A DNA stretch of 64,000 bases from Leisingera sp. ANG-M1 (GTDB lineage: Bacteria; Pseudomonadota; Alphaproteobacteria; Rhodobacterales; Rhodobacteraceae): assembly GCF_000813745.1 (NCBI RefSeq), contig NZ_JWLC01000001.1:105446-169445 (forward strand), given 5' to 3'. Of this stretch, positions 17,947 to 28,315 are shown one piece after another. A model generated the notes under the pieces. That model worked only from the letters and a program-made list of their open reading frames with translations, was not told where the DNA came from and did no database searches. Numbering within the stretch: the first letter of the stretch is position 1; the number at the start of each line of letters is the position of its first letter. The position numbers were made by a program, and so were the translations under genes.

Positions 17947-18867
17947 ATGAGGCGCTATTGGCTAGGGCTCGCGGCGGCGTCCGCGCTGTCCGCGTGCGGC
18001 GGGGGCAATCCCTTTGCAACACCAGACCCCACCGACCCGGATACGGGCACGTCAGCGACGATTCCAGAAGCCCTAGCGGGTGATGTTGACAGCGTGAGCT
18101 ACAATGCTACCGACCAGACACTGACCGTTACCGGTGTAGGCCTGGATGAAACCCCTTTCACCGCGACCTATATTCGCAAGCCCGCGCTCGACCGGAACGG
18201 CTACGAAGCTTATACAGTTCAAGATAACGCGCTCACCGAGCATTCCACAGCCTATGTGCGTCAGGCCGAAGGCGGGTATGCTGCGGTTGTTATGACCGGC
18301 GGCCAGTTCGGAACTTTTCAAGGCGGCACAACCTATGGGCGCGACGGCAGCTATTCCGCTCCAGACACCTCCACTCCCGGCGGCATTGTCAGTTATGCCG
18401 GCACTTATGTCGGTTTGCTGAACATCGACGGCGATTCAGGTGACTTGCTCACACCCACCCCCGGTACTGATCCTTCTATTTTGCCAGGCCAGGCTGCCGA
18501 GATCACCGGCGACGCCTTTCTCAACGCTGACTTCACTGGCGACGGCGAAGTCAAAGGCCGGATCTACAACCGGCAAATAACCGACATGCCGGCTGTTGCA
18601 GTTGAGGACCTGACACTCACAAACACCACAATTGCTTCTGACGGCTCTTTCACCGGGAGTGTAGTAGCAGACAACGCCAATGTCGGTGAATACGGCGGCG
18701 TGTTCTCGGGAGCGGATGCAGCCTCGGTAGCCGGCTCCGTTCATGCTGAAAACCATATCGAGGCTTTCTCCGGCAACACGCCTCCAATCGAGGAATTCGG
18801 CATTTTCGTGCTCGGCTCTTGCGACGGCGCCAGCCCTGACCCGGTCTGCAGCCAACCCGATCCGTAA
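17947..18867 (+). CDS. Surface lipoprotein, probable Slam substrate with a TbpB-like barrel
   Basis: The protein has 306 residues. A lipoprotein signal, GLAAASALSACGGG, puts the lipidated cysteine at residue 17. A proline/aspartate/threonine-rich linker follows (PDPTDPDTGT). The C-terminal half (ATYVGLLNIDGDSG, GDAFLNADFTGDGEVKGRIYNR, GSFTGSVV, GEYGGVFSGADAASVAGSVHAE) is typical of the 8-stranded barrel of transferrin-binding-protein-B-like surface lipoproteins. It ends three bases before a DUF560 Slam-type gene, the usual partner. The ligand is unknown. I start at the ATG, since the TTG 15 bases upstream adds an unlikely N-terminus. Confidence 0.8.
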   Translation: MRRYWLGLAAASALSACGGGNPFATPDPTDPDTGTSATIPEALAGDVDSVSYNATDQTLTVTGVGLDETPFTATYIRKPALDRNGYEAYTVQDNALTEHSTAYVRQAEGGYAAVVMTGGQFGTFQGGTTYGRDGSYSAPDTSTPGGIVSYAGTYVGLLNIDGDSGDLLTPTPGTDPSILPGQAAEITGDAFLNADFTGDGEVKGRIYNRQITDMPAVAVEDLTLTNTTIASDGSFTGSVVADNANVGEYGGVFSGADAASVAGSVHAENHIEAFSGNTPPIEEFGIFVLGSCDGASPDPVCSQPDP

Positions 18868-18870
18868 CTC

Positions 18871-20301
18871 ATGCGCAAGGCCGCAGCGGCACTCTTGTTG
18901 CTGGGCCTGGCAACGGCCCAGCCTCACGCACAGGAACCAGCCAGGCAGCAACTGCATCTGTCCCTCCAGCAGGGGCAGGTTATGGCTGCGCATGCGCTGA
19001 ACTCCGGCAACCCGCAGCTGGCGTTGCGGATCACAAACGCTTTGCTGCAAGCAGATCGCAAAAATCACTCCGCTTGGCATCTTCAAGCGGCAGCCCACGC
19101 CCAAACCGGCAACCCTGGCCAAGGCCGAAAATCCGCAGCCCGCGCCTTTCGCTTTGCACAAGATGATGGGTCAAAATACCAGATGGCGCAGCTTGCCTCC
19201 CGCCTGGCATTTCAGGGCGGCAGCCCGACACTGTCGCAATACTGGCTGCGCAGAACCGCCATCTATGCGCCGGATGACAAGGCTGAGAAGCTGATCGCCA
19301 AAGACTACGAGACTTTGCGGCGCATCAACCCCTGGGCGTTCCGGCTCAGCGGCGGGGTTAAGCCCTCCAGCAATGTGAACAACGGATCTGATACCTCAAT
19401 CTCAATCATTGACGGCGTGCCGGAAACCGGCTCCTTGCTTAACCCCCGCTCAATTGCGCTGTCCGGCCTAGTATCAACGATCGACACCAGCCTCGGCCGG
19501 CGCCTCAGGCAAAGCAGTACAAGCGAAACACGCCTCAGCGGGCGGCTCCACCTCCAGCGGGTTGCGCTTTCTCCCAGCGCCAAGAGCGAGGCCGCGGCAA
19601 TTGTGGCCGCCCGTCCGGGCTTGCCCATGCCCCGCAATTCCGATTTTGCTTCAACTTACGCGGAACTCTCGCTCAGCCACGCCTTTGCTACTGGCGCGCC
19701 AGGCTCCGGCGGCTCGGCCCGCCTGGCCCTAACAGCAGCGACATCATGGTATGGCGGAGAAAAAAGCTATGACCTGATAAAATCCTCTGCCAGCCGCAGC
19801 TGGCAGCTTTCCCAGTCCAATCGGATATCCATTTTTGGCAGCGCCGAAGACCGGCTCAACCCGCGCAGCGCCGGCTATGACGCAAATGTTTATAGCCTCG
19901 GCGCATCCTTTAGCCGCACATTGTTTGGCGGCAATGTGCTCAATTTCACCCTGGGCCTGCGGGACAACAGGTCAAAGTTCGTGAACACTACGTATAAGAC
20001 GGCGACCTTCCGTATCGGCTATGACTTCGAAAAACCCTTTGGCCCGGCCAAAGTCAGCAGCGGATTGATTTTGGGGCAGTCGGAATATTCTGCTTTCCTC
20101 AACCCTATCGAGGGGGCTCTGCTGCCAAAAGGCCGCCAGGACCAATCCCTTTATGCTGATCTGAATCTATTTTTTGAGGATTATGACTATGCCGGCTTTG
20201 CTCCTATGATGCGGGTCAGAGCCGGAAAACGGATGTCAAACCTAAGCCTGTATGCCGGCACCGAATTCTCCGTCTCCCTTGGCATTGAATCAAAATTCTG
20301 A
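18871..20301 (+). CDS. Slam-like outer-membrane protein (DUF560, type XI secretion)
   Basis: The protein has 476 residues. A signal peptide (KAAAALLLLGLATAQPHAQ) is followed by a TPR-like periplasmic part (about 30-140; AHALNSGNPQLALRITNALLQ, HLQAAAHAQTGN). A beta-barrel domain follows, starting with the DUF560 hallmark PWAFRLSGGVKPSSNVNNGSD and ending in phenylalanine, as outer-membrane barrels do. Slam proteins move lipoproteins or soluble proteins to the cell surface. The next gene upstream on the same transcript is a fitting lipoprotein cargo. Family assignment is by pattern; a profile search is needed to confirm it. Confidence 0.82.
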   Translation: MRKAAAALLLLGLATAQPHAQEPARQQLHLSLQQGQVMAAHALNSGNPQLALRITNALLQADRKNHSAWHLQAAAHAQTGNPGQGRKSAARAFRFAQDDGSKYQMAQLASRLAFQGGSPTLSQYWLRRTAIYAPDDKAEKLIAKDYETLRRINPWAFRLSGGVKPSSNVNNGSDTSISIIDGVPETGSLLNPRSIALSGLVSTIDTSLGRRLRQSSTSETRLSGRLHLQRVALSPSAKSEAAAIVAARPGLPMPRNSDFASTYAELSLSHAFATGAPGSGGSARLALTAATSWYGGEKSYDLIKSSASRSWQLSQSNRISIFGSAEDRLNPRSAGYDANVYSLGASFSRTLFGGNVLNFTLGLRDNRSKFVNTTYKTATFRIGYDFEKPFGPAKVSSGLILGQSEYSAFLNPIEGALLPKGRQDQSLYADLNLFFEDYDYAGFAPMMRVRAGKRMSNLSLYAGTEFSVSLGIESKF

Positions 20302-20376
20302 GAGCACACCTGCGCTTTTGCTGGCCTTCACGCCCTGCCCCGCTAAAGTCCCTGCGAACACAGACAGGAGACTGCC

Positions 20377-20805
20377 ATGCCCCTCACCTACCTGCACACC
20401 ATGGTCCGGGTAAAAGACCTGGAGAAATCCATGGCTTTCTATGAGCTTCTGGGCCTCAAGCAGACCCGCCGCTGGGATTATGAGGCGGGCCGCTTCTCTC
20501 TGGTGTTCATGGCGCCGCCGGGCCAGGAGGAAACGCCGCTGGAGCTGACCTGGAACTGGGACGGCGACGAGGGGCTGCCCAGCGACAGCCGCCACTTCGG
20601 CCATCTCGCTTACGGCGTGGATGACATCTATGCCGCCTGCCAGCACCTGATGGACAATGGCGTCACCATCAACCGCCCGCCGAGGGACGGGCGCATGGCT
20701 TTTGTGCGCTCGCCGGATAATGTGTCAATCGAACTCCTGCAAAACGGCGAGCCGCTGGCACCGGCAGAGCCCTGGGCCAGCATGGAGAACACCGGCCACT
20801 GGTAA
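20377..20805 (+). CDS. gloA: Lactoylglutathione lyase (glyoxalase I)
   Basis: The 142-residue VOC enzyme turns the methylglyoxal-glutathione hemithioacetal into S-lactoylglutathione. The metal ligands follow the GloA order: His in YLHTMVRVKDL, Glu in PLELTWNW, His in FGHLAYGVDD and Glu in VSIELLQ. MAFYELLGLKQTRR and RHFGHLAYGV are close to the Escherichia coli type, which suggests nickel use. CAGGAG precedes the ATG. It is a single-gene unit; a GC hairpin lies about 45 bases downstream. Confidence 0.93.
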   Translation: MPLTYLHTMVRVKDLEKSMAFYELLGLKQTRRWDYEAGRFSLVFMAPPGQEETPLELTWNWDGDEGLPSDSRHFGHLAYGVDDIYAACQHLMDNGVTINRPPRDGRMAFVRSPDNVSIELLQNGEPLAPAEPWASMENTGHW

Positions 20806-20849
20806 GTGCCGCAGCTGAGCTTCGGCTAAGACGTCTCCGAAAAGCCCTG

Positions 20850-20869
20850 GGCGCCGCAAACGCGGCGCC
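20850..20869. terminator. GC hairpin downstream of gloA
   Basis: GGCGCCGC and GCGGCGCC pair perfectly over 8 bp with an AAAC loop. No T-run follows, so termination is possible but unproven. Confidence 0.45.
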
Positions 20870-21257
20870 AGCCTGCCCCTGATCCGGCTGCCCCCTAAAC
20901 GGCCCACTTACATCCGGCGGACCGGGCAGCCATTGGCCCTGAAGGCAAATTCCTGCCGGGCCATCATCTCAGCCCGCATCTTTGCCCCACGCAGAAAACC
21001 CGGCGCAGCGCCCCTTCAGGTGCTGCCCGTTCCGTGCGGTTTCCTGAACCGCGCATGGTTTCCTGCAACCTTCGAACCAGGTAATAAGGGCGGCCGCTTC
21101 TGCAACCATCTGCCATGGCCCCTGATCCGGGTCCCGGCGCTTTACCCTTCAATACGTTCAGAGCACGGTTTCCCCTCATGCCCTGCCTGCGGCCTGCCGG
21201 TGTTTCCCCGGCCTGCGCGGCCTGTTGCCTGCTGGGAACTCTTCCCCAACCGGCGTG
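20870..21257. other. Intergenic region without a convincing gene
   Basis: Apart from the gloA hairpin, no coding sequence is supported. On the minus strand a 23-codon frame (20908-20979) encodes MRAEMMARQEFAFRANGCP and a few more residues. It looks protein-like and could be a gene remnant, but it has no clear ribosome site. Longer frames here have shadow-like composition rich in R and P. Confidence 0.5.
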
Positions 21258-21755
21258 TCAGTAAATGTAGCGGATCTGATCCGACCAATAGCGTTCAACA
21301 CGCTTCAGCGAGGCGGTGATATCCTCGATCCCTTCGGACGAAATCACGTTCTTGCCTTCCAGTCCCTCCGCATGGCGGGCGAACAGGGCCGACACGATGT
21401 CGCGGATTTCGCGGCCGCGCTGGGTCAGGCGGACCCGCACCGAGCGGCGGTCGATCTCGCAGCGCTGGTGGTGCATATAGCCCATCTCGACCAGCTTCTT
21501 CAGGTTGTAGCTGACATTGCTGCCCTGGTAATAGCCGCGGGTCTTCAATTCCCCGGCGGTCACCTCATTATCGCCGATATTGAACAGCAAGAGCGCTTGA
21601 ACCGCGTTGATTTCCAGCACGCCAACGCGTTCGAACTCGTCCTTGATGACGTCCAGCAGCAGACGATGGAGCCGCTCGACCAGTGCCAGCGCCTCCAGAT
21701 AGCCAGTCATAAACCCTTTGCGGTCTGTCTGGCCGATTGGCATTTCCATACTCAT
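21258..21755 (-). CDS. MarR-family regulator, LdtR-like
   Basis: The protein has 165 residues. The winged-helix region ALLLFNIGDNEVTAGELKTRGYYQGSNVSYNLKKLVEMGY closely follows the LdtR group of alphaproteobacteria. DRRSVRVRLTQRGREI forms the wing. LdtR proteins control cell-wall L,D-transpeptidase and stress genes in rhizobia and Liberibacter. The targets here are unknown. GGAG lies six bases before the ATG chosen (MSMEMPIGQ). The open frame extends 45 bases more without a better ribosome site. Confidence 0.85.
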   Translation of the reverse strand: MSMEMPIGQTDRKGFMTGYLEALALVERLHRLLLDVIKDEFERVGVLEINAVQALLLFNIGDNEVTAGELKTRGYYQGSNVSYNLKKLVEMGYMHHQRCEIDRRSVRVRLTQRGREIRDIVSALFARHAEGLEGKNVISSEGIEDITASLKRVERYWSDQIRYIY

Positions 21756-21831
21756 TCGCATCTCCGACTCGAATTTGCTCCTGAGGCAAGATGCCAACAA
21801 TTCCCGAAAAATCAGTTAAGCCGGGATTTTA

Positions 21832-23798
<1,967 letters not shown>

Positions 23799-23812
23799 AC
23801 AGGAGACAGGTA

Positions 23813-24226
23813 ATGAGCGCCGAACTGCCGGAGTACTACTTCCGCGTCCGTGAGAACGGCGCTTTTGTCTTCCGTGTCGATACCGAGAACCGCCAGCGGC
23901 GGATCGAGATGGATCAGATCGCCGTTGTGAACATCCGCAACGGCGAGATCAAACCGCATGGCCAGCGCGCGCTGTCCGAGCAGGACATTGCGGAGATCAA
24001 ATCCTGGATGGAAACCCGCGCCGCCACCTTGGCGGCCCGCGATGTCGACGACATCCACCGCGCCATTGATCATCTGAACCTGACAACTCATTGGGCCAAC
24101 AGCCGCGCCACGGATGCGCAGCTGGAAGAGGTCACAGACGCGCTCCTGCTGGCGATGCACGACCTGCGCAGCGTGCTTGTACGCAAAAAGGCCGACCGGC
24201 TGATCCAGGCGCGCGAGGGCCAGTAG
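23813..24226 (+). CDS. Conserved hypothetical protein
   Basis: The protein has 137 residues and no recognised domain. The first 60 residues suggest beta structure (YYFRVRENGAFVFRVDTENRQRRIEMDQIAVVN), and the rest is helical (SEQDIAEIKSWMETRAATLAARD). There is no signal or membrane segment. CAGGAG precedes the ATG, and the gene follows aatA by 14 bases, so both are probably on one transcript. The function is unknown. Confidence 0.75.
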   Translation: MSAELPEYYFRVRENGAFVFRVDTENRQRRIEMDQIAVVNIRNGEIKPHGQRALSEQDIAEIKSWMETRAATLAARDVDDIHRAIDHLNLTTHWANSRATDAQLEEVTDALLLAMHDLRSVLVRKKADRLIQAREGQ

Positions 24227-24231
24227 CCCAT

Positions 24232-25026
24232 TCAACCGCAGAACCGCGAGCGCACCCTGTAGGACCGGAAGCTCTGCCGCGGCAAAGGCTCAACCATTTC
24301 TTGCGTTTTCAATGCCTGGTACGGAACTGGCGGCTCCGGGACAGACCGCGCGTGCAGGCTGCTTGCCTCACCCGTCCGCTCAAGATCCCGCTGCCTGAGG
24401 CGCCCTGTCTCCTGCTGCCTGATGCGCAGCTGCGCTTTTTCTTGCGCCTCCAGGCCCAGCTCAAACAGGCGGCGGCCGGGCTGCGGATCCAGCAGCGCAG
24501 GATCCGGCACCTTCAGGCGGGCGGTCTGGCAGATAGATTGTTCCTTCAGTCCGGCCAGCCAGCTGCGTCCAGGACGCGGCTGCCGCAGGGTCACGATATG
24601 GCCCGCCTTGCCCCCTAGCCCGCGGACGGCGAATTCCAAGGGCTCCGGCATCTCGAAATACTGCGTTCCGGCGCCGAACAGCGCCTCTTCCCCCTGCCAC
24701 TTGGTACCGCTGGCAAAACGCAGGACAAAGCGCCCCGGCGGCACCAGCACTTTGAAAAAGGCGCCGCCCTCGATATAGGCCGCCAGCGCGTCCTCACCGG
24801 ACCCATGATCCTGCAGCGTCAGAAAGTAATCCGCCCCCTTGGGCGATTTCACCTGCAGCGGAAACACCGCTGGCAGCCCGGTGCGGTTCCACATCAGCCC
24901 TGCCTGCTGCGGCTGTTCTTCACTGTCAGCCGCCTGACCCGCCGCAGGCATGCAAAGCGCCGCAAGGGCTAGCACTGCACCGGCCCGCATAAATGATGTC
25001 AGAAAATTCAGTGCCCATGCTGTCAC
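24232..25026 (-). CDS. Secreted protein of unknown function
   Basis: The protein has 264 residues. A hydrophobic signal segment (AGAVLALAALCMPAAGQA) follows a short charged start. The mature part has YFLTLQDHGSGEDALAAYIEGGAFFKVLVPPGRF, which suggests a beta-sandwich, and a helical charged C-terminal region (QEKAQLRIRQQETGRLRQRDLERTG). GGAGG precedes the ATG by 11 bases. An internal ATG at 24990 would still leave a signal peptide. I do not recognise the family. Confidence 0.65.
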   Translation of the reverse strand: MTAWALNFLTSFMRAGAVLALAALCMPAAGQAADSEEQPQQAGLMWNRTGLPAVFPLQVKSPKGADYFLTLQDHGSGEDALAAYIEGGAFFKVLVPPGRFVLRFASGTKWQGEEALFGAGTQYFEMPEPLEFAVRGLGGKAGHIVTLRQPRPGRSWLAGLKEQSICQTARLKVPDPALLDPQPGRRLFELGLEAQEKAQLRIRQQETGRLRQRDLERTGEASSLHARSVPEPPVPYQALKTQEMVEPLPRQSFRSYRVRSRFCG

Positions 25027-25114
25027 GGGCCTCCCCTCCCGCAGCGGTCTGAAACAGTCCCCTGCAGGTTAGAGCCAAGCACCGGAGGTCTCTGTTCACC
25101 GTTTCGTCAGCCCG

Positions 25115-25161
25115 GGCCGCCCTTCCGTCGGCGGGGCGGCCAGTGCACCTGCCGCCCCGCC
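25115..25161. terminator. Overlapping alternative hairpins downstream of the SDR gene
   Basis: GGCCGCCC (25115) pairs with GGGCGGCC (25134). GGCGGGGCGGC (25130) also pairs with GCCGCCCCGCC (25151), 11 bp perfect. Both use the middle segment, so only one can form. They lie between two genes on the minus strand, just after the SDR stop. No T-run is seen. Confidence 0.45.
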
Positions 25162-25169
25162 TGCTTTGA

Positions 25170-26153
25170 TCACGATGCCTTGGCGCCTGCCGCATCCTTC
25201 ATCGCGTCGACGCCCTTCTTCCACAGGTTGCCCTGCCACAGCTCCTCCAGCCCGGTCTCACCGCTGGCCCCCTTGGTGGTCAGGTAGTCATAGTAGGAGG
25301 TCGGCTTGTGGCCGGTGATGTTGTAGAAATCCGGGCTGCAGCGGGTGTAGAAACCATTGGTCAGATACTCGAAGAACTCGGCGCGAGTGGCGCCGAAATC
25401 GGCTTCGAACTGTTCCATGGACTGAGCGCGGTATTCGATCTCCTTGCCCATGGCGCGGCCCAGGTCGGCGGCAATCTCTGCCATCGACTGCGGCGCCGGG
25501 CCGGTGATGTCATAGAACTTGTTGCCATGACGCTCCGCACCTTCGCTCAGCACGACGGCTGCAGCTTCGGCAATGTCGCGGGTCGCCACGAAAGAGTTGC
25601 GCATATCGCCCAGCGGGTTCGAGAACCAGCCCTCGTTTTCAATGGTTTCGCAGTCGGTCTTCAGCAGGTGGTTCATGAAGAAGTTGTTGCGCAGCGCGGT
25701 CACGTTCAGGCCTGCGTCGATCAGCGCCTTCTCGCCCCACCAGTAATGCTGCAGCATCAGCGGAATGCCGGCGCCAGCGCGCGAGGCATGGGTGTCTGCA
25801 TCGTAGTCGGCTGTGTTGGTATCCGCGCCCATGCAGCTGACACGCACAACATGCTTGATCTGGTCCTTGCGCGCACCCAATGCCTTGCAGAAGTTCAGAT
25901 GCCCTTCCAGCATCGGATCCAGAGAGGCGGAGTAGATCGCCGAGACGCCGTCCAGCGCCGCCTCCCAGGTGGCGGGTTCAGACAGGTCGAACTTTACCAC
26001 CTCATCGGCGCCCAGGGATTTCAGCATGTCTACTTTGGACTCGCTGAAGTAGCAGGCGCGCACAGTGAACTCGCCAGCTTCTGCCAGACGCGCCACCAGC
26101 TCGCGGCCAATACGGCCGGTGGCCGAGGTGATCAGTACAACGGGTTTGGACAT
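25170..26153 (-). CDS. NmrA-like NAD(P)-binding short-chain dehydrogenase-type protein
   Basis: The protein has 327 residues. The Rossmann motif VLITSATGRIGRELV (GxxGxxG) is at the N-terminus. RYxR-type family features such as SLDPMLEGHLNF, VRVSCMGAD and ALRNNFFMNHLL fit the NmrA/SDRa5 group, which reads redox state or reduces quinones. CCAGGAGG precedes the ATG. A 23-bp palindrome lies 42 bases upstream of the start. The substrate is unknown. Confidence 0.82.
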   Translation of the reverse strand: MSKPVVLITSATGRIGRELVARLAEAGEFTVRACYFSESKVDMLKSLGADEVVKFDLSEPATWEAALDGVSAIYSASLDPMLEGHLNFCKALGARKDQIKHVVRVSCMGADTNTADYDADTHASRAGAGIPLMLQHYWWGEKALIDAGLNVTALRNNFFMNHLLKTDCETIENEGWFSNPLGDMRNSFVATRDIAEAAAVVLSEGAERHGNKFYDITGPAPQSMAEIAADLGRAMGKEIEYRAQSMEQFEADFGATRAEFFEYLTNGFYTRCSPDFYNITGHKPTSYYDYLTTKGASGETGLEELWQGNLWKKGVDAMKDAAGAKAS

Positions 26154-26194
26154 GGGAAAGCCTCCTGGTGCCGCGTGCCGCGCCAAAACAGCCC

Positions 26195-26217
26195 GCGCAT
26201 GATTTGCAAATCTGCGC
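26195..26217. promoter_or_regulatory. Palindrome upstream of the SDR gene, candidate operator
   Basis: GATTTGCAAATC is a perfect 12-bp palindrome. GCGCA and TGCGC flank it, one base off on the left. It lies 42 bases before the SDR start and 77 bases past the end of the cytosine deaminase gene, which reads in the same direction. No regulator gene is adjacent. Confidence 0.5.
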
Positions 26218-26293
26218 GGACCCTACAGCGGCGCCCTCGTCCAGTACCCCCGAAACCCGACGCAAAATGCAACGGTTTCGCCAGCACTTGCCT

Positions 26294-26740
26294 TCACTCA
26301 GCGATGTCTTCCGCCCACAGCTCAGGTTTCTCGCGGATAAAGCGCTCCATCAGCGCGATGCAATCCGGGTCCTCGGCAATCACCACCTCGACGCCCTTGG
26401 AGCGCAAGAACTCCTCGTTGCCGCCAAAGTTTTTCGTATCGCCAATCACCACCCGCGGAATGCCGAATTGCACAATAGTGCCGCTGCACATCATGCAGGG
26501 CGACAGCGAGGTATAAAGCACCGTATCCCGGTAGCTTTTCTGCCGCCCGGCCTTGCGCAGCGCATCCATCTCGCCATGGGCAATCGGATCGCCCTTCTGT
26601 ACCCGTTGATTGCGCCCCTGCGCCACCACCTGGCCGTCCCGCGCCAGCACCGAGCCGATCGGGCAGCCGCCCTCGTCAAAGCCCGCCTTGGCTTCCTCAT
26701 AGGCAATCCGCAGCAGGCGCTTGTCGTCGTCTGTCATCAT
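26294..26740 (-). CDS. Cytosine deaminase, yeast Fcy1-like
   Basis: The protein has 148 residues of the CDA fold. Zinc and catalytic residues are His55 and Glu57 in IAHGEMDAL and Cys82/Cys85 in LSPCMMCSG. From memory of yeast Fcy1, the similarity extends through the whole chain: IAYEEAKAGFDEGGCPIG, YTSLSPCMMC, GIPRVVIGD and the end RFIREKPELWAEDI. Fcy1 turns cytosine to uracil. The amidohydrolase-type CodA is the usual bacterial enzyme, so this is the smaller fungal-type fold. Substrate is inferred from similarity. It precedes the SDR gene on the same strand. Confidence 0.82.
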   Translation of the reverse strand: MMTDDDKRLLRIAYEEAKAGFDEGGCPIGSVLARDGQVVAQGRNQRVQKGDPIAHGEMDALRKAGRQKSYRDTVLYTSLSPCMMCSGTIVQFGIPRVVIGDTKNFGGNEEFLRSKGVEVVIAEDPDCIALMERFIREKPELWAEDIAE

Positions 26741-26822
26741 TGGGAGACACCTCTTGGCTGAATGAATACAAACTCTTCAGCAAAGCCTGCCCGCTGACCG
26801 CCAGGCGGTCAACCCGCGCGGA

Positions 26823-28202
26823 TCAGGCGGCCTGCCCAACCATCTTGATCGAGCGCCGCCAGAAGCGCAGCATCAGGAACAGACCCGCGGCAGACAGGCC
26901 GGCTACCAGACCGGCCCAAACGCCAATGCCGCCCCAGTCCAGCACAAAACCCATCACGTAAGATGCCGGAATGCCCACGGCCCAATAGCTCAGCACCGCA
27001 ATCACCATCGGCACGCCGGTGTCCTGCACTCCGCGCAACAGCCCCAGCGCAATCGCCTGCATCCCGTCCATCATCTGAAACAGAGCCGCCGCCGCCAACA
27101 GGCCTGCACCGATCAGCAGGATCTCTGCCTTGCGCGGGTCACCGGGATCCAGGAACAGCGACATCAGCGGATCGGGGATGGTCAGGAACAACGTGACCCC
27201 CACCACCGAGACCGCCAGCGACATCGCCGTCACCACCTTGCCGCCGCGCGCCATATGCGCCCGGTCCTGGCGGCCGAAGGCATTGCCCACCCGCACCGTG
27301 GCCGCATTGGACAGCCCCAGGTGCACCATGAACGTGAGCCCCGCCAGCGAGATCGCAATGCCGTGGGCGGCCAGCGGCACCGTCCCCAGCCAGCCCATCA
27401 TCATCGCCGAGGCCGCAAACAGGCTGGTTTCGGCCAGCGTCGTCAGCCCGATCGGCGCGCCCATGCGGAACACCTTGCCCAGCATCTCCCAGTCGGGGCG
27501 CTGGAAGTTCTTCAGCAACTCATGCTCCGGCAGCACCCTCAGCGCATAGGCCAGCACCAGACCAAAGGACACGCCATTGGTCACCAATGAGGCAATCGCC
27601 GCCCCGGTGATCCCCAGCTCAGGCGCCCCCCAATTGCCGAAAATCAGCGCATAGTTCACCAGCGCATTCAGCACCGCCGCCAGCACCGACATCCACAGCA
27701 CCACCTGGGTATGCTCCAGCGCTGCCAGATAGGACTTTGCCACCATGTACAAAAGCGCCGGAAAAATCGCCCAGCCCGCAATCTTCAGATACTCAGCCGC
27801 GTCATGCGCCACCGCAGCCTCCTGCCCCAGCATGAGCAGGATCGGCTCCGACCACCACAGCAAGGGCACCGCCAGCGCACCATAAAGCAGCGACAGCCAC
27901 AGCCCCATGCGGGTCGAGCGGCGGATCTGCCGTTCCTCCCCGGCTCCGGCAGCAGCGGCCACCATCGGCATCACCGCAAAGGCAAAGCCCGAACCCAGGA
28001 GGAAGATCGAGAAGAAATAGGTCGAGCCCAGCGTCACCGCTGCCAATTCCTCCACCCCGTACCAGCCCAGCATGACGGTATCAGTGAGGCCGATGGCAAA
28101 CTGCGCCACATGGCCGCCGATCAGCGGCAGCCCCAGAACGGCAATGGCACGGGCATGGCCGCCGACGGACATCCCGGAAACTTTGGTCGCTAACATACTC
28201 AT
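26823..28202 (-). CDS. MATE-family multidrug/sodium antiporter
   Basis: The protein has 459 residues and twelve predicted membrane segments in two MatE repeats. LPLIGGHVAQFAIGLTDTVMLGWYG at the start and GAPIGLTTLAETSLFAASAMMMGWLGTVPLAAHGIA in the middle are the repeat starts, as in NorM. It should export cationic compounds in exchange for Na+ or H+. The start is uncertain: ATGs at 28214, 28202 and 28196 are in frame and none has a strong ribosome site. I chose the middle one. It is divergent from the DUF2461 gene. Confidence 0.9.
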   Translation of the reverse strand: MSMLATKVSGMSVGGHARAIAVLGLPLIGGHVAQFAIGLTDTVMLGWYGVEELAAVTLGSTYFFSIFLLGSGFAFAVMPMVAAAAGAGEERQIRRSTRMGLWLSLLYGALAVPLLWWSEPILLMLGQEAAVAHDAAEYLKIAGWAIFPALLYMVAKSYLAALEHTQVVLWMSVLAAVLNALVNYALIFGNWGAPELGITGAAIASLVTNGVSFGLVLAYALRVLPEHELLKNFQRPDWEMLGKVFRMGAPIGLTTLAETSLFAASAMMMGWLGTVPLAAHGIAISLAGLTFMVHLGLSNAATVRVGNAFGRQDRAHMARGGKVVTAMSLAVSVVGVTLFLTIPDPLMSLFLDPGDPRKAEILLIGAGLLAAAALFQMMDGMQAIALGLLRGVQDTGVPMVIAVLSYWAVGIPASYVMGFVLDWGGIGVWAGLVAGLSAAGLFLMLRFWRRSIKMVGQAA

Positions 28203-28315
28203 ACTGCCAGCCATATGACGGCCCGCAGCCCCCCGCAAGGGAAGAGTTCCCTTGCCAGTGCACAGGTCAGTGGTAGTAATCTGCACAAGGTCCACACCTC
28301 GCAGGAGCCCCCTTG

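Noticed and set aside
20933..21319. A 128-codon plus-strand frame after gloA
   Set aside because: It has no ribosome site or domain, overlaps the LdtR-like gene and has shadow-like composition.
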